A DNA stretch of 10,370 nt from Bryobacterales bacterium (GCA_020853155.1 JADYZL010000099.1:1-10370), one strand, 5' to 3'; shown: positions 1 through 6,075, counted from the first letter of the stretch. The notes: generated by a model from the letters alone, not told the origin. A program made the numbers and translations.

Positions 1-20
1 AATTTGCTATCTTCTGCCAT
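1..20 (-). CDS. 5' end of an unidentified minus-strand gene (partial; possibly recA)
   Basis: Only six full codons are visible, reading MAEDSK, before the gene leaves the left edge. The start is supported by an AAGGAG Shine-Dalgarno sequence at 27-32 (minus strand), six bases before the ATG. The gene is divergent from recX. Because recX is commonly linked to recA, and several RecA proteins begin with a short acidic MA(D/E)-type N-terminus, recA is a reasonable guess. Six residues cannot prove it, and any other protein would fit equally well. That a real gene starts here is fairly likely; its identity is open. Confidence 0.5.
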
Positions 21-162
21 CGATTTCTCCTTCGCTAGATTCTTTGGAATGATGCCTTAACCCGCTAAGAAACGCGATAGGCTACCAATAGAATACTCTG
101 TTTAGCACTGCCGCACAGCCGTCTTTCCGGCCTCGCCGCCGAAAGAACCGCTTCCGCCCCGG

Positions 163-744
163 ATGGGAAACCCCCGGCATCGCCACGCGAGAGAAAGGAT
201 TCAATTGGACGCAGACCGCCCCGCCCCCCTGGAACCGCCAACCCGCGCCGATTTACTGCAACGCGCCCTCAAGCTGCTGGCAACCCGGGACTATGCGGAA
301 CTCGAACTGCGCCACCGCCTTTCCGCCCACGCGGATTCCGGGAGCGAGGTCGACGGCGTCCTCGCCCGGTTGCGCGAACTCGGTTTCCTCGATGAATCCC
401 GCTTCGCGGAGCGAAAAGCCGTCGACGCCGTTTCCCGAAGGCTCGTCGGTAAGCGCCGCATCGCCAGTGAACTCGAAGCGCGCGAACTCGACCCCGCCAC
501 AATTGCCCAGGCCGTAAACGCCGCCTATGAAGGCCGTGACGAAGCCGCGATGGCGCTCGCTCATCTCGAGAAACGGCTCTCCTCGTTCCTATCCGATGAC
601 AAGCTCGAAGATCCTCGTGCTCTCCAGCGGGCCTACGGAAAACTCCGCCGCGCGGGCTTCGGGCACGCTGCCTCCGTCACCGCCCTCCGTGCGCATTCCC
701 GCCTTGCGGCGAATCTCGATGAGTTCACAAGCGGCGACGAGTAA
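163..744 (+). CDS. recX: RecX family regulatory protein
   Basis: RecX binds RecA filaments and modulates (usually inhibits) recombinase and coprotease activity in the cytoplasm. The 193 residues carry the family's helical repeats: the first around 31-85 with an RDYAELELRHRL helix and the signature GFLDESRFAE at 75-84, the second around 86-120 (GKRRIASELEARELD), and a third around 127-176 ending in KLRRAGFGHAAS. The ATG at 163 has no visible Shine-Dalgarno sequence. The in-frame TTG at 205 (residue 15) is preceded by GAGAAAGG at 191-198 and may be the true start, giving 179 residues; the first 14 residues do not look like family sequence. The gene is divergent from the partial gene at the left edge, and its stop codon lies one base from that of the convergent lemA-type gene. 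Family assignment is firm; the start is not. Confidence 0.9.
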   Translation: MGNPRHRHARERIQLDADRPAPLEPPTRADLLQRALKLLATRDYAELELRHRLSAHADSGSEVDGVLARLRELGFLDESRFAERKAVDAVSRRLVGKRRIASELEARELDPATIAQAVNAAYEGRDEAAMALAHLEKRLSSFLSDDKLEDPRALQRAYGKLRRAGFGHAASVTALRAHSRLAANLDEFTSGDE

Positions 745-745
745 G

Positions 746-1432
746 TCACCGCGCGCTCTTGTCCGCCTTGGCCTCCGTTTCGGGGGCTCCCGGCGGCGTG
801 GCGGGCAACTGCACGATGTCGCGGATGTTCGTCGGCATATAGTACGGATATCGCTTGATCCCGAATACCGCGCCCGCGAAATTCGCCGGAAACAGCGCCA
901 GATGTGTGTTGAAGTGCTGAACCGCTTCGTTGTAAGCCGTGCGGCGCAGCGCCACCCGGTGCTCCACCGCCAGAATGTCCTCTTGCGCCCGCCGCAATCC
1001 CGGTAACGCGCGCGGGCCGCCCGCGCCCGCCCCGCCGGAGGCCAGGCTGTCCATGAAGCGGCGCAGCGCCCGATCGAGGTTCAGGTTCGCTTCCACACGC
1101 TCTTCCCGGTTCCGCGCCCCGCCCAGGTTCCGAGCGCTGCCCGCCAGGCTGTTCCGGACCGCTGGAAAATCCATCCCGTGGATCCGAAGTCTCGCCCGGT
1201 CCACCACGTCCAGCAAGTCCGTGACGCGAACCACCTTCGCCTGCAATTCCTGTTCGAGATCATCCCAACTCGCGTCGATCTGGCGCCGCAGAGTGTCCAG
1301 CTTCTCGCGTTCTTCAAGCAGCATGTCGCCGGAAAAACCAAGAGCCAGCGCACCCAAGACGGCAAGCAGCCAGCAGCCCCGGCCGAAACGGGTTCGGAAG
1401 GAAGCACTGGGCATCACGCTCGGACGGGGCAT
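746..1432 (-). CDS. lemA: LemA family membrane-anchored protein
   Basis: LemA proteins are small membrane-anchored helical proteins found widely in bacteria; their molecular role is not settled. This one has 228 residues. A basic N-terminus is followed by one hydrophobic segment at about 20-34 (CWLLAVLGALALGF), then long amphipathic helices rich in E, R, Q and L. The family signature lies near the C-terminus: YNEAVQHFNTHLALFPANF at 168-186, then AGAVFGIKRYPYY. A Gly/Ala-rich linker at 132-140 interrupts the helical region, and the tail is Pro/Ala/Glu rich. The ATG at 1432 is the furthest upstream start that keeps only lemA-like sequence; an AAAGGCGA stretch lies immediately before it, unusually close. 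ATG at 1414 is an alternative. The reading frame stays open far upstream to 2224, but that extension is antisense to rlmN and is not coding. The gene is convergent with recX and divergent from rlmN. Confidence 0.85.
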   Translation of the reverse strand: MPRPSVMPSASFRTRFGRGCWLLAVLGALALGFSGDMLLEEREKLDTLRRQIDASWDDLEQELQAKVVRVTDLLDVVDRARLRIHGMDFPAVRNSLAGSARNLGGARNREERVEANLNLDRALRRFMDSLASGGAGAGGPRALPGLRRAQEDILAVEHRVALRRTAYNEAVQHFNTHLALFPANFAGAVFGIKRYPYYMPTNIRDIVQLPATPPGAPETEAKADKSAR

Positions 1433-1507
1433 TCGCCTTTCATTGTAGTCAAGCGCCGCGTGAGTAAGCGCTTCTATCGGAATGACGGCGATTCCCGCGA
1501 TGCTACG
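1433..1507. promoter_or_regulatory. Divergent lemA/rlmN intergenic spacer with a dyad
   Basis: These 75 bases separate the two divergent start codons and so must hold the promoters or leaders of both genes, unless rlmN is read from further upstream. A dyad AAGCGC (1451-1456) / GCGCTT (1468-1473) with an 11-base spacer sits in the middle. It could be an operator or chance. I could not identify a convincing -35/-10 pair on either strand. Confidence 0.3.
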
Positions 1508-2581
1508 ATGAAAAGAATGCCGGAGCCACTCCTGGGGCTGGAGAAAGTTGACTTTGAGAATCATCTGGCGTCGATTCTCCCCGGCTATCGGGCCGCCCAA
1601 CTCTACACCGCGCTCTACCGCCAGCGCTGTGCCTCGTTCTCCGCCATCACCACCCTTCCCGCCGCATTGCGCAGCGCCCTGGAAGCGGATTACGTCGTGG
1701 GCCGGCCGGAGATCGCCCAGCGTTTTGAATCCATCGATGGAACCCGCCGCTACCTGCTTCGCCTCCACGATGGCAAGACCGTCGAAACCGTCCTGATGCC
1801 GGAGGGGGAGCGCAACACCATCTGCGTCTCCACCCAAGTCGGATGTCCGGTCGATTGCAAATTCTGCCTCACCGCGCGCATGGGCCTCGAGCGCAACCTC
1901 ACGGCGGGCGAGATCGTCGGCCAGATTCTGGTGACCCTCGAAGACAACCACCTCACCGGAGGCCTTGACCGCGTGAACGTCGTCTTCATGGGCATGGGGG
2001 AGCCATTGCTCAACCTGCCGAGCGTCCTCAAGGCCACCCGCATTCTCACGGACCCCGCGGGCGTAGGCCTTTCTCAAAAGCGCATCACGCTCTCCACCTC
2101 CGGCATCATTCCGAAACTCGACGAACTCGCCGCTGCGGACGTTCGCCCGAAACTCGCCATTTCTCTCAATGCGTCCACGGAAGAATCGCGCCGCCAGTTG
2201 ATGCCCATCACCCGGAAGTATCACCTCTCCGATCTCCTCGAAGCCTGCGCCCGCTACCCGCTGCGCCCCTGGGAAAAGCTAACCTTCGAATATGTGCTCC
2301 TCAAGGACGTGAACGACACCGACGCCGACGCGCGCCGCGTGGTCCGCCTCCTGGCCAACCTCAACGCCATCGTCAATCTGATCGCGCTCAACCCCGGCCC
2401 CGATATCCCCTTCGAAACGCCCCTCCCCGAACGCGTCACCAGCTTCCAGAACATCCTCCGCCGCACCATGCCCTGCTTCGTCCGCAAAACCCGCGGCCGC
2501 GACATCTTCGCCGCCTGCGGCCAGCTCAAACGCACCACCACACCCGAAATCGAACAATTCCCCATCCTCACCGCCCCGTAG
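1508..2581 (+). CDS. rlmN: 23S rRNA (adenine2503-C2)/tRNA (adenine37-C2) methyltransferase RlmN
   Basis: RlmN is a cytoplasmic radical-SAM enzyme that methylates C2 of A2503 in 23S rRNA and of A37 in some tRNAs, tuning the peptidyl-transferase centre and translational accuracy. The 357 residues match the family's usual length. The [4Fe-4S]/SAM motif CPVDCKFC places C113, C117 and C120 as cluster ligands, preceded by TICVSTQVG as in known RlmN. MGMGEPLLN at 161-169 is the SAM-binding GEP motif. RITLSTSG (192-199), the LAISLNA strand (216-222) and FEYVLLKDVND (260-270) are further conserved segments. FAACGQL at 334-340 supplies C337, equivalent to the methyl-carrying Cys355 of E. coli RlmN, so both catalytic elements are present. 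Start: ATG at 1508, with ATG at 1517 (residue 4) as an alternative; neither has a clear Shine-Dalgarno sequence. The gene is divergent from lemA. It is distinguished from the resistance methyltransferase Cfr only by overall resemblance and housekeeping context. Confidence 0.95.
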   Translation: MKRMPEPLLGLEKVDFENHLASILPGYRAAQLYTALYRQRCASFSAITTLPAALRSALEADYVVGRPEIAQRFESIDGTRRYLLRLHDGKTVETVLMPEGERNTICVSTQVGCPVDCKFCLTARMGLERNLTAGEIVGQILVTLEDNHLTGGLDRVNVVFMGMGEPLLNLPSVLKATRILTDPAGVGLSQKRITLSTSGIIPKLDELAAADVRPKLAISLNASTEESRRQLMPITRKYHLSDLLEACARYPLRPWEKLTFEYVLLKDVNDTDADARRVVRLLANLNAIVNLIALNPGPDIPFETPLPERVTSFQNILRRTMPCFVRKTRGRDIFAACGQLKRTTTPEIEQFPILTAP

Positions 2582-2647
2582 CCCAGGGCTCCCCCCAATC
2601 CCCAGCTCCGCAGCCCCGTGCCTGTAACGCGCGTTCCATCAGCCATG

Positions 2648-2659
2648 GCCGCCGGCGGC
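2648..2659. repeat. Perfect 12-base GC palindrome
   Basis: GCCGCCGGCGGC is self-complementary over all 12 bases, in the spacer downstream of rlmN. It has no loop and no following T-run, so it is not a standard intrinsic terminator. In GC-rich DNA such a palindrome can arise by chance. It is listed only because it is one of two structured stretches in this intergenic region. Confidence 0.3.
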
Positions 2660-2698
2660 AGGGAACCGAAATCGAGGCCGGGAAGATTGGAAGGATTG

Positions 2699-2777
2699 GG
2701 TGACAGCGCTGGCCCATTGATCGGCTAATTTTCATGATTGGGGGTGAACCCACGGTTCATGGGCCAGTGCTGTCACC
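2699..2777. repeat. 79-base element with 18-base terminal inverted repeats
   Basis: The left arm at 2699-2716 (GGTGACAGCGCTGGCCCA) and right arm at 2760-2777 (TGGGCCAGTGCTGTCACC) are reverse complements with a single mismatch, which would be a G-U pair in RNA. A few more pairs (2695-2697 with 2779-2781) form beyond one outer mismatch. Inside, TGAACC (2745-2750) and GGTTCA (2754-2759) form a second perfect 6-base hairpin with a three-base CAC loop. There is no coding potential and no T-run, so a simple terminator is unlikely. It resembles a MITE or REP-like palindromic unit, or the fused ends of a small mobile element, and lies 15 bases before the predicted promoter of the toxin-antitoxin operon. 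Its structure is seen directly; its nature is inferred. Confidence 0.6.
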
Positions 2778-2791
2778 GAATTAAGGCTCCC

Positions 2792-2820
2792 TTGGTCGAA
2801 CATACAAAAGTGTGTATACT
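2792..2820 (+). promoter_or_regulatory. Predicted sigma-70 promoter of the toxin-antitoxin operon
   Basis: A -35-like TTGGTC (2792-2797) and a -10 TATACT (2815-2820, five of six consensus bases) are separated by the ideal 17 bases. Transcription would begin near 2827, only a few bases before the likely GTG start of the toxin gene at 2831, so the message would be nearly leaderless. The -10 box lies inside the dyad described separately. This is a sequence-based prediction only. Confidence 0.5.
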
Positions 2821-2824
2821 TTTG
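2805..2824. promoter_or_regulatory. Candidate autoregulatory operator (7-base dyad over the -10 box)
   Basis: CAAAAGT (2805-2811) and ACTTTTG (2818-2824) form a perfect 7-base inverted repeat around a 6-base GTGTAT spacer, and the right arm covers half of the -10 box. Operons of the HigBA type are usually repressed by the dimeric XRE antitoxin binding a palindrome at the promoter. Position, symmetry and spacing all fit this. The binding itself is inferred from family knowledge. Confidence 0.5.
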
Positions 2825-2830
2825 GGCGAG

Positions 2831-3166
2831 GTGGATTCCAAACCCGTCGAGTTTCGAGGCAGTTCCTTGGAGGACCTGCGCGCCTTCCCTTTAGCGGCCA
2901 GACGAGAAGTTGGCCATCAGTTGAACCAGGTGCAAAATGGCCGTGAGCCGGACGACTGGAAACCCATGAACACGATGGGCCAGGGTGTCAGGGAGATTCG
3001 GATTCGGGATGAAGTTGGCGTGTTCCGCGTCCTATAAGTAGCAAAATTCGCCGATGCCATCTACGTGCTGCATTGCTTCCAGAAGAAGACCGGGAAAACC
3101 AGCAAGGCGGACGTGGAACTTGCCGCCAGGCGTTACCGCGCGTTGCTGAAGGAGCTAGGGCAATGA
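2831..3166 (+). pseudogene. higB: HigB/RelE-like toxin (Gp49/DUF891 family), broken by an in-frame stop
   Basis: Intact members are small ribosome-associated mRNA interferases paired with an XRE antitoxin. Read from the GTG at 2831, the frame gives 111 codons with family features: KPVEFRGSSLEDLRAFPLAA near the start, DDWKPM at 41-46, GQGVREIRIRD at 50-60, FRV at 65-67, then after the stop VAKFADAIYVLHCFQKKTGK and a basic helical tail. Codon 69 (3035-3037) is TAA, at a place where relatives normally have Tyr in a FRVIYVAKF-type strand. One base change (TAT or TAC to TAA) explains it. Reading resumes in the same frame to TGA at 3164, so nothing is shifted. The product would be a 68-residue fragment lacking the C-terminal strands and basic helix, and so presumably inactive. 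The TGA overlaps the antitoxin ATG (ATGA). The start is tentative: GTG is preferred because the family-like sequence begins there, although the frame is open upstream to 2738. Confidence 0.8.
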
Positions 3167-3444
3167 CGAAACAACGTCTTACCCACGTGTGGGATGCGAT
3201 CGAAAACACGCCCGAGCAGGCAGCCAACATGAAACTGCGCTCGGCGCTGATGATCGCCTTGAAAGATCACATCACCCGCGTAGGGATGAGCCAGGCTCAA
3301 GCGGCCCAGCTTTTCGGCGTGACGCAGCCGCGCATCTCCGACCTGATGCGTGGCAAGATCAACCTGTTTGCCCTCGACGCGCTGGTCAACATGGCAACAG
3401 CCGCCGGCTTACGCATCGAAATGCGCGTGCTGGACGCAGCCTAA
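3163..3444 (+). CDS. higA: XRE-family antitoxin / HTH regulator (HigA-like)
   Basis: This is the probable antitoxin and operon repressor partner of the broken toxin gene just upstream. The 93 residues contain an XRE helix-turn-helix at about 42-65 (MSQAQAAQLFGVTQPRISDLMRGK), with SQAQAAQLFGV as the first helix pair and TQPRISDLMRG as the recognition helix. A helical segment follows (LFALDALVNMATAAGLRIEM), as in single-domain antitoxins placed after Gp49-like toxins. ATG at 3163 is chosen over the upstream open frame (from 3073) because it overlaps the toxin stop as ATGA and has AAGGAG at 3149-3154, eight bases before it. That site lets the gene be translated even though ribosomes stop early in the toxin. 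The protein is complete and shows no damage, so it is an orphan antitoxin that may still repress its promoter. Confidence 0.85.
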   Translation: MTKQRLTHVWDAIENTPEQAANMKLRSALMIALKDHITRVGMSQAQAAQLFGVTQPRISDLMRGKINLFALDALVNMATAAGLRIEMRVLDAA

Positions 3445-3811
3445 CCTAACCATGCCAACAACCCCATTGCCGCTCCGGGATTTCAGATTTCGATTTCGGG
3501 GACGGTCACATTTCGGGGACACATTTCGGCATTTCGGGGGCGATCCCCACTTTCACCCAAAGCTCGGCAAAAGCGGGCCAACGCCGCGCGACGTGCTCTC
3601 GGCAAATCCCCGCGAAAGCCCGCAGGGCGGTATGAGCCAGCCGCGAGCGTGAGTTCGCGAGCAAGCCCCCATCGATTGGGAACCCCGGCAGGGGTGGCAT
3701 GAGCGACTTCTCATTCGCGATTACGTGTACGATACCCAGTTGGGAACAATAGTCCTTACCTCGCTGTCCATTCCAATTAGGCTCGCCAAGATACGCTCGG
3801 AGGAGAAATGT
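3445..3811. other. Gene-free stretch with TTTCGG-rich reiterations (possible mobile-element debris)
   Basis: No intact gene is recognisable here. From about 3480 to 3541 the unit TTTCGG or TTTCGGGG recurs five times within variants of CACATTTCGGGGAC, after a related TTTCAG at 3481. My recollection is that GGGGACGGTCAC-type motifs occur beside IS200-like/REP-associated transposase relics in environmental genomes, which suggests debris of that kind. On the minus strand, 3506-3700 stays open for 64 codons starting MPPLPGFPIDGG, with no Shine-Dalgarno sequence and no family I recognise. Its end is built from the reiterated tract. The last part (3725-3811) is the leader of the next gene. Confidence 0.4.
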
Positions 3812-5536
3812 ATGGCCGAAGCATTTGAAGTATCATGCTACCGTAAGCGGTTCGGCGTTACCAATATCGGGCATATCTGCCGCCTGGTGGTGATCCTGCT
3901 TTGCCTCGCGGTCGCCCAATCTCCTTCTCAAGAATCGAGTCGCTACCGGATTCAAGGAAAGGTGGTGGATGGAGAAGGCGGGACCGCCGTTTCCGACGCA
4001 ACCATCATCGTTAGGGTTTTGAGCGTTGAGGGTGGAATTCTACGGGGCGCCAAACCCGGAGAGAGTGGAGAGACCGAGCAGCCTCGAACGGGCTTGAGCG
4101 GTGGGTTTTCGATTCCGGTCGCAGGTCCCGGGCGTTATTCTATCTCGGCGCGGCGGGAAGGCTACGGTGAACGGAATAACTCCGTTGCAGTGATAAGCGA
4201 GGAGAACCCCTCCGCTACGGTGAAGCTCGAGATCTTCCGGGCAGCCGCGATTACCGGCAGGGTGCTGGATGCCGAAGAAAAGAGCCCGCTGAAAGGCGTT
4301 ACTGTGATCGATCTGAAGTGTAACTGGCGCAAGGGAAATAAGGTGCTGCTCCCCATGAAGAGAACGGTTACGGACGACAACGGCGCCTTCCACCTGGAGG
4401 ACTTGCTACCAGGCGAACATATCCTGCTCATTGAATCGCAAGAAGTGAAACTCAGCACCGCGGCGGCTGAACCCGCCACGGCAACAAAAAAGGGTGAGGA
4501 TCGGCCAGCCGTCTACCGGATGCTCTGGCCGTCGGGAGGCAAAGAATCGACGGGAGCGGTTATCGTTGGCGGTTCCGAGAATTCCGTCGGCGACATCCTG
4601 GTGGAGAAAAGAGAACTCGGCGCGATCCGCGGGGTCGCAAGGTCGAGCGATTGCGGGGAGGGCGCCGAGGTGGAGGTATGGCTGACGGGAACGGCGGAAA
4701 GCGGCACGCGCGCTAATGTTGCTGGAGGCCGCCAGCCGTGTGGAGTGCCCTGGGAGATCGCACCTGTCCCTCCCGGACCCTATCAGATTCAATCCTGGAT
4801 TGCGGATCGTTCCGGGGTGAACCAGAGGCATTTTTATAGTGAGATCTCTCTCGCGGAGAAGCAAACCCTCGATTTGGATCTCGGTCTTTCTCCGCCCATG
4901 ATCATGCGCCTCACCCTGCGTGATGCATCCGGCAACCCCTATGTGCCGGATACGAGCCTCACGATTGCAATATCTCCGGTGGTCTCTGCTGGAACCATTG
5001 AAGAATATCTTCAGAAGTTATCCGCGGGTTATGAAGGCAATGTTCTTGCCTATTACCGGTCGAGCGTCGATCTCCAGATAACGGGCTTGCGCCGGAATGA
5101 GTACGTGAAGGAGCTCAAGTACAACGGCTCGGCGGCGGCCAGCACGCGGTTCATGCCCAACCCCGGCGCGTTGTCGCACAAACTGGAAGCCGTCATTGGC
5201 GCGGATGCCGCCATTTTGGCGCCGGTGCTGGCGGACGAGAAGCACGCTACGAATGACACCGCGATCGTGATTGCGCCGTGGCCCGCCAGGCTGCGCGAAG
5301 TGATCCCCGAGTACAAGACCGCGCGCCGCCGGGAAGACGGGCGCTACGAGAGCGTTTGGCTGCCCCCCGGGAAATATCGCGCGATCGCGATCACGCTTCC
5401 GGACGTATTCCTAGGGCTTGACCGCCCCATCGACAAACCCGGCGTCCTGGCTTCCGCGCTTTCGGATGCAGCCGAGATCGTCCTGGCTCCGGGAGAAACC
5501 CGCCAACCCCAGGTTGAATTCGTGGAGCTGAAGTAG
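3812..5536 (+). CDS. Secreted protein with repeated carboxypeptidase-like regulatory domains
   Basis: The function is unknown. This looks like an exported beta-sandwich protein of a type abundant in acidobacteria. ATG at 3812 is chosen because GGAGGAG (3799-3805) sits six bases upstream; the frame is open from 3725 but that part lacks family character. The 574 residues begin with a basic stretch and a hydrophobic signal segment at about 25-36 (LVVILLCLAVAQ). Then come carboxypeptidase-regulatory/CnaB-like folds: about 44-140 (IQGKVVDGEGG...GRYSISARREGY), 142-210 (ITGRVLDAEEKSPLKGV...TVTDDNGAFHLEDLLPGEH), a weaker third around 268-358 with PPGPYQIQSW, then LQITGLRRNEYVKELKYNG (421-439), and a final unit at about 485-574 with DGRYESVWLPPGKYRAIAI. 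No plug or barrel follows, so it is not a receptor. A surface or periplasmic binding or scaffold role is plausible but unproven. The gene stands alone. Confidence 0.75.
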   Translation: MAEAFEVSCYRKRFGVTNIGHICRLVVILLCLAVAQSPSQESSRYRIQGKVVDGEGGTAVSDATIIVRVLSVEGGILRGAKPGESGETEQPRTGLSGGFSIPVAGPGRYSISARREGYGERNNSVAVISEENPSATVKLEIFRAAAITGRVLDAEEKSPLKGVTVIDLKCNWRKGNKVLLPMKRTVTDDNGAFHLEDLLPGEHILLIESQEVKLSTAAAEPATATKKGEDRPAVYRMLWPSGGKESTGAVIVGGSENSVGDILVEKRELGAIRGVARSSDCGEGAEVEVWLTGTAESGTRANVAGGRQPCGVPWEIAPVPPGPYQIQSWIADRSGVNQRHFYSEISLAEKQTLDLDLGLSPPMIMRLTLRDASGNPYVPDTSLTIAISPVVSAGTIEEYLQKLSAGYEGNVLAYYRSSVDLQITGLRRNEYVKELKYNGSAAASTRFMPNPGALSHKLEAVIGADAAILAPVLADEKHATNDTAIVIAPWPARLREVIPEYKTARRREDGRYESVWLPPGKYRAIAITLPDVFLGLDRPIDKPGVLASALSDAAEIVLAPGETRQPQVEFVELK

Positions 5537-5852
5537 AGACGATGAGTGATTTCCCCCCTACATACAAGGCGTCATGGCAAAAATGTGTCGAGCCCTCATG
5601 GGCACACCGGCCTCGATGCCTAACGAGCGAGGACTGCTTCACGAGACTGCTTGGAAGGCGAGAGGGACGAACGACACGCCTCTCCCTCCGTCAGTTCTGG
5701 CGGCAGTGCCTTGCCAGGGGCCGTTTTCATGTGCTACCCCTCCTGCCCATATTGGCTCCGGCCATCCCCCGCCAATCCGGGAAAAAGGCGCTCTTCTGCT
5801 AGGGTGAGAATCAATTCCGCGAGAACGAATCTTCCCTCCCGGAAGGAGCGCC
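5537..5852. other. Gene-free stretch between the secreted-protein gene and the IS4 remnant
   Basis: Several overlapping open frames of 77-96 codons exist on both strands, but none has family resemblance, a convincing ribosome binding site together with coding character, or a partner. No intrinsic terminator with a T-run was found after the upstream gene. The last bases carry the GGAAGGAG site of the transposase remnant. The left end of that insertion sequence should lie somewhere in here, but I could not place an inverted repeat. Confidence 0.4.
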
Positions 5853-6075
5853 ATGAATCGAGCATCCAGCATTTTCAGCCAGATGTTGAAACTGGTTCCT
5901 GCGACGCTGTTTGACCGCGCCGTTAGCAAGCATCGAGGCGAGCGTCATGCGCGGCTTCCGCTCTTGGGACCAGTTCGCGGCGATGCTGTCTTGCCAGTTG
6001 AGCCAAACCAGGAGCCTGCGCGAGAACGAAGAGGGCATGCGCGCTTCCGAAGGCAAGCTGCGGCATCTAGGATTT
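5853..6075 (+). pseudogene. IS4-type transposase 5' remnant (DUF4372-like N-terminus), frameshifted and truncated
   Basis: The ATG at 5853 follows a good site, GGAAGGAG at 5841-5848. The first frame reads MNRASSIFSQMLKLVPATLF then DRAVSKHRGERHAR, matching the N-terminus of IS4-family transposases carrying a DUF4372 domain. Near 5949-5954 the frame changes: the continuation in the other frame is GFRSWDQFAAMLSCQLSQTR followed by SLRE and GKLRHLG, the expected WGQFVAM...QL..SLRE...KL.HLG motif order. Restoring two bases (GCGCGCGGC instead of GCGCGGC) would rejoin the frames, so a 2-base loss in a CG run is the simplest explanation. Similarity stops after about 6075, well before any catalytic DDE residues. 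It is a dead fragment of roughly the first 75 codons of a gene normally several hundred codons long. Confidence 0.75.

Noticed and set aside
1433..2224. Long minus-strand open frame continuing upstream of lemA, antisense to rlmN
   Set aside because: rlmN on the plus strand has complete, conserved catalytic motifs over this stretch. The antisense frame has no family resemblance and is open because of third-position GC bias.
2254..2646. Minus-strand open frames over the 3' end of rlmN
   Set aside because: They overlap the conserved FAACGQL end of rlmN and have no protein-family character.
3600..3665. Short GC-rich hairpins such as GCCC/GGGC and CGCGA/TCGCG considered as a terminator after the antitoxin gene
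   Set aside because: Stems are four to five bases and no T-run follows; such pairs are expected by chance at this GC content.
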